Assembly (NCBI RefSeq): GCF_000426685.1
Contig: NZ_AUFV01000010.1
Span: 124,001 to 188,000, forward strand
Direction: 5' to 3'
From: Solimonas flava DSM 18980
GTDB taxonomy: Bacteria; Pseudomonadota; Gammaproteobacteria; Nevskiales; Nevskiaceae
Length of the DNA stretch: 64,000 nucleotides
Below are positions 58,201-64,000 of this stretch, one piece after another; position 1 is the stretch's first letter; every line of letters starts with the position of its first letter. Below the pieces are notes generated by a model. It saw nothing but the letters and a program-made list of their open reading frames with translations, had not been told where the DNA came from and did no database searches. The translations under genes and the position numbers were made by a program.

Positions 58201-58572
58201 GTAGAGCGTCGTCAGGGTTCCGGTCGGCGTGATCTTGAACGCCGTTCCGAAACCGCCGGCACCGTCGATCCTCGTCGTTCCGTAGAAGTTTCCGTCCGTC
58301 CCTTGTACGAGGGCTGCCAGGGGCGCCGAGCCGTCGGCACTGCCTGCGAAGGAATGAAGGGTCCTCAGGGTTGCGCTCTGGGCTGACGCGATCGGGGCGT
58401 GAAGCAGCATCACCATCAAGCCCAAGACACACAGCTGTGCACTGCCTAGAAGCGCGCTGATCCTCCACGCGGCCCAAAGCTTGATTGGCCCACTGGCGCG
58501 AGCCAGCGCATACGAATTTCGCCCCATTGCCATCCCCATGCCCTCGGTCTTCTCGAATACGTGCGTATACAC
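55243..58572 (-). CDS. Exported repeat protein with TIGR03803-like and CHB_HEX_C-like repeats
   Basis: 1,109 residues. The signal peptide ends ASAQS at about residue 65; closer ATGs at codons 12, 14 and 16 would give a more usual length, the codon-12 ATG being preceded by GAGG. Next come seven tandem repeats of about 50-55 residues built on G-x-DGNFYGTT...GTAFKLTPTGTLTTLYTF, the TIGR03803 type, which probably form a propeller. Eight tandem repeats of about 82 residues follow (FSPAAGTYTSAQSVTISD, GATIHYTTDGSTPT, LKAIAVASGYS.SAVASATYTI), like the chitobiase/beta-hexosaminidase C-terminal domain. The C terminus GGGAADPWLLSLMALAASLRRRLRLRHR resembles a GlyGly-CTERM anchor. It is probably a cell-surface binding protein. 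Confidence 0.85.
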   Translation of the reverse strand: MYTHVFEKTEGMGMAMGRNSYALARASGPIKLWAAWRISALLGSAQLCVLGLMVMLLHAPIASAQSATLRTLHSFAGSADGSAPLAALVQGTDGNFYGTTRIDGAGGFGTAFKITPTGTLTTLYTFNGGANGGQPAAPLLEGSDGNFYGTTQSGGNSGHGTAFRLSPSGTLTTLYSFSGGADGGAPSAALVAGSDGKFYGTTSTGGSGGYGTLFKLTSSGSLTTLHAFDGITDGLYPEGDLVLGDDGNLYGTASGGGDGGGGCGTAFRSSTDGTFALLHTFTCGSDGEHPAGLALGLDGQFYGVTHPSSGSDGSFFRLTKSGSVSVLHFFSDSDNPAAALVQGTDGNFYGMTDGNRRGSGCGTAFTISPTGAFKALYTLACDGSTGAYPKASLIQAQDGAFYGTTSGGGPQDKGTIFKLVITAAAAPTFSPAAGTYTGTQTVTLSSSTAGAAIHYTTDGTAPTLDSPLYSGPLTVSGNTTIKAIAVAGGFATSAVATAAYTIQSPAATPTFSPSAGTYTRSQAVTISDSTPGATIHYTLDGSTPTATSSVYNSPITVSQSATIKALAVASGYGTSAIASATYTITPPADAPSFSPAAGTYTSIQSVTLSSATAGAKIHFTTDGSTPTSASTTYASPIRVAQTQTIKAIAAASGYADSPVATAKYTINLPTATPIFSPGGGTYSAAQSVTISDTTPGATIHFTTDGSTPSTGSPTYSSPIAISKTTTLKAIAVASGYSTSAVASASFTIQVPTATPSFSPGGSTYSAAQSVTISDATTGAKIYFSTDGSTPTASSTPYTGPISVARSLTLKALAVADGYTASAVASATYTITPPAATPTFSPGGGTYTSAQTVAITSSTPAAVIRYTTDGSAPNAGSAQYSAPITVSSSLTLKAIATASGHSASAVASASYTITPPAAQPIFTPAAGTYHSAQSVTISDSTPGATIFYTTDGSQPGVSSSVYAGPVNVPSSTTLKAIAMAPGYSASPVTSAKYTIVLPAAAPTFSPAGGTYAERQVVTITDTTPGAVIHYTQDGSAPTTDSPVYNSPLSIASTTTVKAMAVAAGYTNSPVTTAEYVISPAGDGGGAADPWLLSLMALAASLRRRLRLRHR
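55340..57310 (-). repeat. Eight tandem 246-bp repeats (82-residue units)
   Basis: The DNA encodes eight units of about 82 residues with strong conservation of the motifs SPxxGTY, TIHYTTDGSTP and TLKAIAVASGY. Unit boundaries fall at the repeated PPAATPTFSP linker. Tandem coding repeats of this kind can expand or contract by slippage or recombination, so copy number may vary among strains and the assembly here could be collapsed. Confidence 0.85.
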
Positions 58573-58609
58573 CGTAGATTAACAGGCATCAGGCTGGTTC
58601 TCTACGGTG

Positions 58610-58894
58610 ATGAATGCCGTCGAGCGCGCTGCTTGGAATATCCGACGCTTACGCGTGGAGAGAGCGCTTTCTCAGGAGGCGCTTGCGCTCGAGGCGGGCA
58701 TAGATCGCACCTATATCAGCCGGGTGGAGCGCTCTCTCGAAAACCCCACCGTTGGCTTACTTGAGCGGATCGCCCGCGCGCTGGATTGCGACATTGCGGT
58801 GCTCTTTGATTGTCCAGCCGCTGGGTCGAAGACACCTGCGAAATTGCCGAGCGGCAGGAAGCCAAGGCAGGCCTCAAGGTCCGTGCGGCGATAG
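58610..58894 (+). CDS. XRE-family HTH regulator
   Basis: 94 residues. The Cro/CI-type HTH spans about 10-65: IRRLRVERALSQEALALEAGIDRTYISRVERSLENPTVGLLERIARALDC. A basic tail follows. A GTG one codon earlier is possible. It is divergent from the large repeat protein and may regulate it or the neighbouring element genes. Proteins of this kind are common in integrative elements and restriction systems. Confidence 0.85.
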   Translation: MNAVERAAWNIRRLRVERALSQEALALEAGIDRTYISRVERSLENPTVGLLERIARALDCDIAVLFDCPAAGSKTPAKLPSGRKPRQASRSVRR

Positions 58895-59095
58895 CTATAG
58901 GGCTGTCCCTCGAAGAACGGCCGGGCCAAGCAAAAGCGCACCGGGCCCGGCGCTACTCCTCTGCGGTACGCGTTCTATAGCTTCTCCCCAAGCTTCTCCT
59001 TCAACCCCACGGCGTTTCCCGCGATCGGCGGCTCGGCTGCTTCCTCATCGGGATAGAACTCCTCGACAACAGCCGCTGCCTCCTCCGACGAGTCC

Positions 59096-59159
59096 GCGCG
59101 GTATCGGCAAGAAAGCGGCACAGGCAAGGCTGGAACAGCTTGCCGAAGCGGAAAGCTGA
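59096..59159 (+). pseudogene. 3' remnant of a coiled-coil HTH gene
   Basis: Codons for RGIGKKAAQARLEQLAEAES and a stop match the end of the regulator at 62,954-63,400 (RGIGKKETRSRLEQLEAQAD and a stop). Nothing upstream in frame matches the HTH. It is probably the tail of a second copy lost by deletion. Confidence 0.55.
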
Positions 59160-59242
59160 ATTCGGAAGCGCGACGAGCTTGCGTCTCCGCCGCAGGGGAA
59201 GCGTTCGCCCCTTCTCGATTCCCGACGCCAGCATGGCGCCGC

Positions 59243-59276
59243 AAAAAAATGAAGGGCCTCGCAATGCGGCCCTTCA
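59243..59276 (-). terminator. Intrinsic terminator of the RadC-like gene
   Basis: Stem TGAAGGGCC / GGCCCTTCA with a 9-base loop; on the minus strand it is followed by seven T, seven bases after the RadC-like stop. Confidence 0.9.
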
Positions 59277-59282
59277 TGTCTG

Positions 59283-59810
59283 CTAAAGCCAACCCCGCGC
59301 CGCGAACGACGTCATCGCATTCCCACCGACGACCAGATGATCGAGCACGCGGATGTCGACCGTCATCAGTGCACAACGCAAGCGCTCGGTCAGCGTGCGG
59401 TCCGCCGCCGACGGTTCGGCGTGGCCACTGGGATGGTTGTGCGCCAGCAGTACCGAATGCGCGTTGTAGCGCAGCGCGGTCTTGACGACCTCGCGCGGAT
59501 AGATCGCAGCGCTATCGATCGTGCCCCGGAACAGATCGGTGATCCCGACGATGGTGTTCTGTGGATCAAGCAGTACCATGGAAAAGACCTCCTCCTCTCT
59601 GCCGGCATAGTGGACCGAGAGATAGCGCCGCGCAGCCTCCGGTGAACCGAGCGCGGTCCCGGGCGCATACAACTCGTCGATCACCGCATGGGCTGCGCCG
59701 AGTACATCACGTGCACTGGCCGCGTGCAGTTCTCCAGAGGCATTGCGGACGAGCAACGCGGTCGAAATGGCGTCAAGCTTCGGGTAGGCCGACTCAGGCA
59801 TTGGGCGCAT
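59283..59810 (-). CDS. RadC-like JAB (MPN+) domain protein
   Basis: 175 residues. It contains the JAMM metal motif: HNHPSGHAEPSAADRTLTERL (H-x-H-x7-S-x2-D) with an upstream Glu in REVVKTALRYNAHSVLLAH, and SMVLLDPQNTIVGITDLFRGTID. The N-terminal helix-hairpin-helix of chromosomal RadC is missing, as in the versions carried by plasmids and integrative elements. The role is unknown; the name DNA repair protein is not supported. GGAGCTTCCC precedes the ATG at 59,810, inside the end of the upstream gene (17-base overlap). Confidence 0.9.
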   Translation of the reverse strand: MRPMPESAYPKLDAISTALLVRNASGELHAASARDVLGAAHAVIDELYAPGTALGSPEAARRYLSVHYAGREEEVFSMVLLDPQNTIVGITDLFRGTIDSAAIYPREVVKTALRYNAHSVLLAHNHPSGHAEPSAADRTLTERLRCALMTVDIRVLDHLVVGGNAMTSFAARGWL

Positions 59811-60189
59811 GGGAAGCTCCTGGAACCTCGCCGCGGGCCCGCCGCGGGTCCTCGACGGTTTCGGTATATCCACGGCTCATCCAGCCCTCCCGCGGAAGGC
59901 GCGAAAGCCAGTCGGCCAGTGTCGGCACGATGCCGCCGCAGTCCTCCTTGATGTGCTCCTCGGCGATGTAACGCACCGGTACCGCACGGCCATCGGTGTT
60001 CGTGATCGTGCGCCCAAAGACCCGCTCGGCCTCGAATACCCCGAAGCTGTGGTGACGCAAGGCCCGGTGACGGAAATCGCAGAAGGCGACCTTGCTGGCA
60101 TCCAGCCATTCGTGAATGGCAACGTAGTCGGAGGCCACACCGCCCCAGCGCTTCACAGATGTCTGAGCGTGATGAACGGGGTGCGTCAT
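59794..60189 (-). CDS. DUF6915 family protein
   Basis: 131 residues starting MTHPVHHAQTSVKRWGGVASDYVAIHEWLDASK, then FRHRALRHHSFGVFEAERVFG and VPVRYIAEEHIKEDCGGIVPTLADWL, which define the family. Conserved His residues (HPVHH, HRALRHH) suggest metal binding. The family occurs on plasmids and integrative elements near RadC-like and DUF932 genes, and its function is unknown. The start overlaps the upstream stop (ATGA); a second ATG lies at 60,195. Confidence 0.82.
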   Translation of the reverse strand: MTHPVHHAQTSVKRWGGVASDYVAIHEWLDASKVAFCDFRHRALRHHSFGVFEAERVFGRTITNTDGRAVPVRYIAEEHIKEDCGGIVPTLADWLSRLPREGWMSRGYTETVEDPRRARGEVPGASHAPNA

Positions 60190-60599
60190 GGACATTTCCC
60201 AGCATCGATCTCGAAACCGTCGTGGACGGAGGTCTCTACTTCCGTGTAGCGAGCGTGGTGCTCGTGCTCGATCGTGCCGCCCAGGAGGTTCCAGCGGAAC
60301 GAGCCATAGGCTCCATCATTGTTCTCCCAGCCGCCATGGCGGAACTCGAGCAGGGCATAGAGCAGGGCCTCGACACCCCGTCCGATCTCGTCGTCGACCG
60401 CGATCGTCTGGTCTGGCCGGGCACGGTCCCGATACGCTATCTGTTCGATCTGCCCCGAGTCACCGATGCCGTCGTAGTCGGCATCGACGTCCGTGATGCC
60501 CAGTTCACGTAACTTCGCGCGGATCACCGGTTCGGTCGCGAGGGTTTCGCGCTCGCGTGCGTAGTAACCCTGAAGCGCTGTACTGCTGTGTGGTTCCAT
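60186..60599 (-). CDS. DUF6878 family protein
   Basis: 137 residues. It contains LRELGITDVDADYDGIGDSGQIEQI, ALLYALLEFRHGGWENNDGAYGSFRWNL and the EHEHHARYTEVETSVHDGFEI end, which match the family. The acidic DYDGIGDSGQ loop and HEHH suggest metal binding. The family is typical of element accessory regions and its function is unknown. It is the first gene of a three-gene overlapping operon with the DUF6915 and RadC-like genes. Confidence 0.82.
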   Translation of the reverse strand: MEPHSSTALQGYYARERETLATEPVIRAKLRELGITDVDADYDGIGDSGQIEQIAYRDRARPDQTIAVDDEIGRGVEALLYALLEFRHGGWENNDGAYGSFRWNLLGGTIEHEHHARYTEVETSVHDGFEIDAGKCP

Positions 60600-60642
60600 G
60601 ATGAAAGACTCCCTGAATGGCGAGCCGATTCGGCTCGGCGTA

Positions 60643-60681
60643 GAAACAAAAGAGCCCGGCACCGCTTGCGCGGTGCCGGGC
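60643..60681 (-). terminator. Intrinsic terminator of the HTH gene
   Basis: Stem GCCCGGCACCGC / GCGGTGCCGGGC with a 4-base loop; on the minus strand it is followed by TCTTTTGTTTC. It separates the HTH gene from the DUF6878 operon. Confidence 0.88.
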
Positions 60682-60732
60682 CTGTGGGGATGACGCTAAA
60701 TGTGCGAGGGATGGCGTTGTCGGTTTGGCCCA

Positions 60733-61005
60733 TCACTCGGGCGTCGAGACCGACGCCGCTACCGCGGCTTCCGCTGACTTCGCTTCCGGGTACGCATGCG
60801 GCCGGTGCGACGACTCGGCGGAATTGCCTTCGGCCGGCAAGAGCTCGGTCGCTGAATGGCGCACCTCGTCGCGAAACTTCCGGCTCCAGGTGTAGAACGT
60901 CGCCACGCTGATGTCGTGCTCACAGCACAGCCGGATCACCGGGGTGCCGTCCTTCTTCTGTTGCAGGATCGACGCGATCCGCTCGGTCGAATATCTGGAC
61001 TTCAT
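60733..61005 (-). CDS. IS3-OrfA-like HTH protein
   Basis: 90 residues. The N-terminal half is the Transposase_8 HTH: MKSRYSTERIASILQQKKDG...RLCCEHDISVATFYTWSRKF. The Ala/Ser/Glu-rich C-terminal half replaces the leucine zipper found in IS3 OrfA, and no OrfB follows. It has GGAGG upstream and its own terminator, so it appears to be a free-standing regulator derived from a transposase. It lies in the element accessory region. Confidence 0.75.
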   Translation of the reverse strand: MKSRYSTERIASILQQKKDGTPVIRLCCEHDISVATFYTWSRKFRDEVRHSATELLPAEGNSAESSHRPHAYPEAKSAEAAVAASVSTPE

Positions 61006-61085
61006 GGGGAACCTCCAAGGTTCATCTTCGAGAAAAGCCTTCTCATACGATGTCCTTTCTGAATGAGGCCCCCGCAAGAAGCAGA

Positions 61086-62045
61086 TCAGGCAACGAGCTT
61101 CAGCGATGCCTCCCACGCCCGCTGCTTGATCGCCGACCCTTGTCCGAACCACGCGGCATCGCGCCGATGGTCGGGGCTATGGGAACGGCGGTGGTGGTCG
61201 ACGTACTCGGTAACACTATTGAGCAGCCCCCAGGCGGTTCCAGCGCTGGACGAAAACTGCGATCCGAGTCCTTTGCCGGCGTACAGTTCATGCACCGACT
61301 GGATCGTCCGTTCGCTGAGGGCTACCGCTTCGGACGAATTCGCGGCTTTGCTGGCCAGTACGCCCGTCAGGAATTCCTTCGCCGTGGCATCCGACACGGC
61401 GCACGCCGCCATCGCCTTGATGCGTGCCATGAAAGCGCCCCAGGACGAAATCGCGATGCCGAGCTGACGCTTCACGGCCTGGGCATTGAACTGGCTGCGA
61501 TGTCCCACCTTCACGGCGCCGGCGTTGTCGCCGAGGGCGATCGCCAGGGTGTTGTTGCAGACGACCCGCACCGACGTGAACTGCGCTGTCGTCGCCATCG
61601 ATCCATCACAGGCCGTGGCCAGCAACAGATAGCCGTCAACCTGGTCGCCACCCTTGAGATAAGCACTGTGCCCGGTCCTGGCCAGCGCCCAGAGCTTGCG
61701 CCCTTCCTTCAGGACACCCGCCGTCTCGAGCTGAAACCCACCGATCTCGGTCAGGTCCCGATAGAACTCCAGGATCTCGGCCGGCTGCACGATCTGGAAG
61801 CGCTTCGACACCACCGACAGCGGCAGATAGCTGTCGGACCGGTACAGGACCTTCTGGTCCGAAAAGGGAACGGTTTGTTCCGGATCCGAGGCGTCGGTCG
61901 CGAAGCGGACATCGGCCGACAGGACCTGCCAGTCCATACCGGCTTCGCGGGCCCAGACCTCGATGGGCTGATGAGGCTCCAGACGCGTACCGAGTCCGTG
62001 CCACGGTGTTTCGTTGACGTAGGCCATCGATTGAACAAGGTGCAT
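61086..62045 (-). CDS. DUF932 (phage/plasmid-like) protein
   Basis: 319 residues of the TIGR03299/DUF932 type: MAYVNETPWHGLGTRL, VLYRSDSYLPLSVVSKRFQIVQPAEILEFYRDLTEIGGFQLETAG and TSVRVVCNNTLAIAL are diagnostic. Members are found on plasmids, prophages and integrative elements and have no proven function. GGAGAAATCAAC precedes the ATG. A hairpin with a T run upstream (62,060-62,098) insulates it from the gene to its right. Confidence 0.9.
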   Translation of the reverse strand: MHLVQSMAYVNETPWHGLGTRLEPHQPIEVWAREAGMDWQVLSADVRFATDASDPEQTVPFSDQKVLYRSDSYLPLSVVSKRFQIVQPAEILEFYRDLTEIGGFQLETAGVLKEGRKLWALARTGHSAYLKGGDQVDGYLLLATACDGSMATTAQFTSVRVVCNNTLAIALGDNAGAVKVGHRSQFNAQAVKRQLGIAISSWGAFMARIKAMAACAVSDATAKEFLTGVLASKAANSSEAVALSERTIQSVHELYAGKGLGSQFSSSAGTAWGLLNSVTEYVDHHRRSHSPDHRRDAAWFGQGSAIKQRAWEASLKLVA

Positions 62046-62059
62046 GTTGATTTCTCCAG

Positions 62060-62098
62060 GACAAAGAAAAGCGCCCTCCGCTGAGGAGCGGAGGGCGC
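62060..62098 (-). terminator. Intrinsic terminator upstream of DUF932
   Basis: Stem GCGCCCTCCGCT / AGCGGAGGGCGC with a 4-base loop; on the minus strand it is followed by TTTTCTTTG. It ends the transcript of the two small genes to its right. Confidence 0.88.
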
Positions 62099-62130
62099 AT
62101 GGGTACGAAAGGATTAGGGTAGGAAGGCCG

Positions 62131-62322
62131 TCAGGCGATCACGTACTGGCAGCAGTAGGCGGCTTCGAGCTGGGCGATCAGCGTCACTGCCTGCTCCAGA
62201 TCCATGGTGAAGGTGTGCAGGGTGTCGTCGTCAGCGTCGATGCAAAGGACGATGCGACGATCGCCGATGATCACGCTGGTGCGGATGACGGCGCCGGACG
62301 AGGGTTGCTCTTCGATGTGCAT
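62131..62322 (-). CDS. Small element protein, unknown
   Basis: 63 residues, beta-rich, no membrane segment: TSVIIGDRRIVLCIDADDDTLHTFTMDLEQAVTLIAQLEAAYCCQYV. It is 12 bases downstream of the zinc-ribbon gene and probably co-transcribed with it. The family is not recognised. Confidence 0.6.
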   Translation of the reverse strand: MHIEEQPSSGAVIRTSVIIGDRRIVLCIDADDDTLHTFTMDLEQAVTLIAQLEAAYCCQYVIA

Positions 62323-62334
62323 GCCATTGCACCT

Positions 62335-62631
62335 CTACGCAGGCGAGGATGGGCCGAAGACGTGGCCGCACTTCGTGCATTCGAGGTTATCGAGGACGTT
62401 CTGGTCGATGGCGCTGCCGAGAATGGCACCGGTGGTGCAGCCGGCGGCCGCGCCGAGCAGGACACTGGTCACGACGACAGAGACGACGCTGCGCGGCGTG
62501 CCGATGCGTGGGCCGGAGAGTGCGGCAACGGCGCCGGTCAGGATGCCGGCGACGCTGCCGGCCTTGCGGGCGTAGTTGCGTGCCACGACCTCGGTGCTGC
62601 CGCACCAAGGGCAAATCGGAGTGGGATTCAT
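62335..62631 (-). CDS. Zinc-ribbon membrane protein
   Basis: 98 residues. An N-terminal CPWC and a C-terminal CTKC (a split zinc ribbon) bracket two Gly/Ala-rich hydrophobic segments (about 24-40 and 52-75). The arrangement puts both Cys pairs on the same side of the membrane. GAGGCGATAT precedes the ATG. The function is unknown. It is typical of small genes in element accessory regions. Confidence 0.7.
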   Translation of the reverse strand: MNPTPICPWCGSTEVVARNYARKAGSVAGILTGAVAALSGPRIGTPRSVVSVVVTSVLLGAAAGCTTGAILGSAIDQNVLDNLECTKCGHVFGPSSPA

Positions 62632-62953
62632 ATATCGCCTCAGAAGAGAGGGAAGAGCAGTGGTCACTGCTCGAACACGCTGGGATGCATGCTCAGTTCA
62701 GATATATGTAGGTGAAAAAAATTAAGAAGGGCGAGAGTTTTTACTCAATGTCGTGCCGAGTAGTTAGCATCGACTCCACGCGGGCGTTTTCTTGGATTAG
62801 TCTGGCTGCAGCGTGCCTATGCTTTTGGCGGAAGGTCCAGATCATAGGCCCAGAGTGCCTACTGCACCGGGGGGAAGTCGACCGATCGAGCGATGGTGTC
62901 CATTCAACCGGTGCAAGGCCATAATGAGAAATCCCATCCACTTTTCCCTCGCC

Positions 62954-63400
62954 ATGGCCGACATCACCTCAGCGCTTAAAAGTGAAATCACTCGCTTGTC
63001 GAAGAAGGTTGTCCGCCAGCATTCGGCGAACCTGCGGAAGGCGTCGACCGCTTACCGGCGCGACATCGCCGGCCTGAAGCAGCAAGTCGTCGAGCTCCAG
63101 CGCGAAGTGACGCAGCTCCGTCGTGGCCTCTCCAAGGCCTCGACAGCGGTGCCGGCCGCCGCCGAGCCGCCCAAGACTCGCTTTGTCGCCAAGGGCCTCA
63201 AATCGCTCCGTGCCCGTCTCGGTATCAGCGCCCGTGAACTCGGGCTGCTCGTCGGCGTGTCCGAACAGGCCGTCTACAACTGGGAAGGGAAAACGGCAGT
63301 ACCGAGAGCGACCGCCCTGGAAGCAATCGCTGAGCTGCGCGGGATCGGCAAGAAAGAAACGCGCTCGCGGCTGGAGCAGCTTGAGGCGCAGGCCGACTAG
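62954..63400 (+). CDS. Coiled-coil plus HTH regulator
   Basis: 148 residues. An N-terminal coiled coil (about 5-65: ALKSEITRLSKKVV, LKQQVVELQREVTQLRRGL) is followed by a Cro/CI-like HTH (about 85-130: LRARLGISARELGLLVGVSEQAVYNWEGKTAVPRATALEAIAEL) and a short C-terminal tail. The ATG at 62,954 opens the conserved MADITSALKSEI. An upstream in-frame ATG at 62,924 is possible. A remnant of a second copy lies at 59,096. It is probably a dimeric DNA-binding regulator of the element. Confidence 0.85.
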   Translation: MADITSALKSEITRLSKKVVRQHSANLRKASTAYRRDIAGLKQQVVELQREVTQLRRGLSKASTAVPAAAEPPKTRFVAKGLKSLRARLGISARELGLLVGVSEQAVYNWEGKTAVPRATALEAIAELRGIGKKETRSRLEQLEAQAD

Positions 63401-63427
63401 TCGCGCATCGGCCCGGCGATTAGCGAC

Positions 63428-63889
63428 ATGAGCGTCCAAGTCTTCGCCGTGGCCACCATCGCTCTCGTAGCGCTATTGGTATGGGGGCTTGTGCGGCTCT
63501 TTACTCCCACGCCATTGATGATCGATGACTGGAATCCCGAGACCGCATTAGCGGAGACTCGGCGGGTAGAGCCGGGTGAGGATCTGGCCGGGAAGCGGAT
63601 CAGATTTAGCGTGCCTACAGTGATCTGCCAGTCGCGGGAGCAGTTCTCTGTTTACCTTGCTTACATCCGGGCAGACGCCTTCGGCTACGCCAGGGATCTC
63701 GTGGCAGACCCCGACGACGAGGAAGAGCGCCGTTGCGCTGAGATGGATGCCAGCAACAACTTTCACGTCGTCCGGACTGTCGCGGCCAATGGTCTGGAAC
63801 CATCACTCCTGGAGCTCGACAGCGGACACTCCGGTCATTCGGACTGGGCCGTCGCGGAGCATGTGAGGATCATTGATAAAGATCGGTAG
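63428..63889 (+). CDS. Single-pass membrane protein, unknown
   Basis: 153 residues. One N-terminal helix (about 6-26) anchors an acidic soluble domain (WNPETALAETRRVEPGEDLAGKRIRFSVPTVIC, then a tail of mixed charge). It follows the coiled-coil HTH gene by 27 bases on the same strand and is probably co-transcribed. The family is not recognised. Confidence 0.6.
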   Translation: MSVQVFAVATIALVALLVWGLVRLFTPTPLMIDDWNPETALAETRRVEPGEDLAGKRIRFSVPTVICQSREQFSVYLAYIRADAFGYARDLVADPDDEEERRCAEMDASNNFHVVRTVAANGLEPSLLELDSGHSGHSDWAVAEHVRIIDKDR

Positions 63890-63937
63890 CAACCGCCCCA
63901 AAGCAGACGCCCCGGCGCCTCTGCTGAGTCCATCGGC

Positions 63938-63973
63938 GTCGGCGGACGCCCCGCATTCGGGACGTCCGCCGAC
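63938..63973 (+). terminator. Hairpin after the last gene
   Basis: An 11-bp perfect inverted repeat (GTCGGCGGACG and complement) around a 14-base loop, about 50 bases after the last stop codon. It lacks a T run. It may terminate the two-gene transcript. Confidence 0.45.
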
Positions 63974-64000
63974 GGCCGTTCGCTCTTGGTGTCAGACGCT

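Noticed and set aside
58975-59376. Minus-strand frame ending next to the XRE regulator gene
   Set aside because: It runs through the RadC terminator and over the HTH remnant; only the last 40 codons look protein-like, too little to support a gene.

Overview
The window is 64 kb of a GC-rich (roughly 65-70%) gammaproteobacterial chromosome, broken by stretches of lower GC. Gene content (a long class Ia NrdA with two ATP-cones, a HopJ-family protein, a DUF3228 protein, a Gcr-type membrane protein annotated as recombinase, an AidB-like acyl-CoA dehydrogenase, several outer-membrane lipoproteins and a TonB receptor) fits the Nevskiales/Solimonadaceae-Xanthomonadales neighbourhood. This is inference from gene families; no rRNA or tRNA gene was seen.

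Region 1 (1-23,080) is chromosomal backbone: a cold-shock protein with a textbook terminator, an OmpR-type two-component pair divergent from an EF-hand protein, a fatty-acid-hydroxylase/lipase operon, two PQQ-type soluble dehydrogenases, a patatin lipoprotein, a truncated hemoglobin and a serine hydrolase. A four-gene cluster (14,711-21,331: Tat-type PQQ dehydrogenase, EthD-like protein, alpha/beta-hydrolase lipoprotein, TonB receptor) looks like an uptake-and-oxidation unit for an unknown compound. The divergent intergenic region upstream of it holds two identical 10-bp palindromes and a leader ORF. At about 10,220 a LysR gene and a zinc-type alcohol dehydrogenase gene survive only as 3' ends joined head to head, a deletion scar. 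A TetR gene and a SnoaL-like gene share a promoter region with two matching palindromes.

Region 2 (23,104-24,648) is a single AT-richer P-loop ATPase gene inserted between hopJ and nrdB. Region 3 (24,698-43,975) is backbone again: nrdB and nrdA, each preceded by a pair of NrdR-like boxes 32 bp apart; an RND efflux operon (permease, adaptor, outer-membrane factor) downstream of its likely two-component regulators; the Gcr-like protein; and an AidB-like acyl-CoA dehydrogenase.

Region 4 (about 44,100-54,100) is an accessory island of lower GC. It carries two minus-strand gene pairs that look like defence modules. One is an ApeA-like HEPN protein with an overlapping two-helix membrane protein; the other is a PIN-like protein with an unrecognised partner. 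Next to them lies mobile-element debris: an AlpA-like excisionase, a frameshifted DUF3987 gene, a decayed and truncated IS30 element, and a MobA/MobL-type relaxase. The two pairs are the best candidates for an undescribed system.

Region 5 (54,434-64,000) holds a lipoprotein, a 1,109-aa exported repeat protein with seven N-terminal blade-like repeats and eight chitobiase-C-terminal-type repeats, then a compact set typical of integrative elements or plasmids (RadC-like, DUF6915, DUF6878, IS3-OrfA-like HTH, DUF932, zinc-ribbon membrane protein, coiled-coil HTH regulator). Several genes there have their own intrinsic terminators. No integrase, attachment site, CRISPR array or replication origin was recognised.
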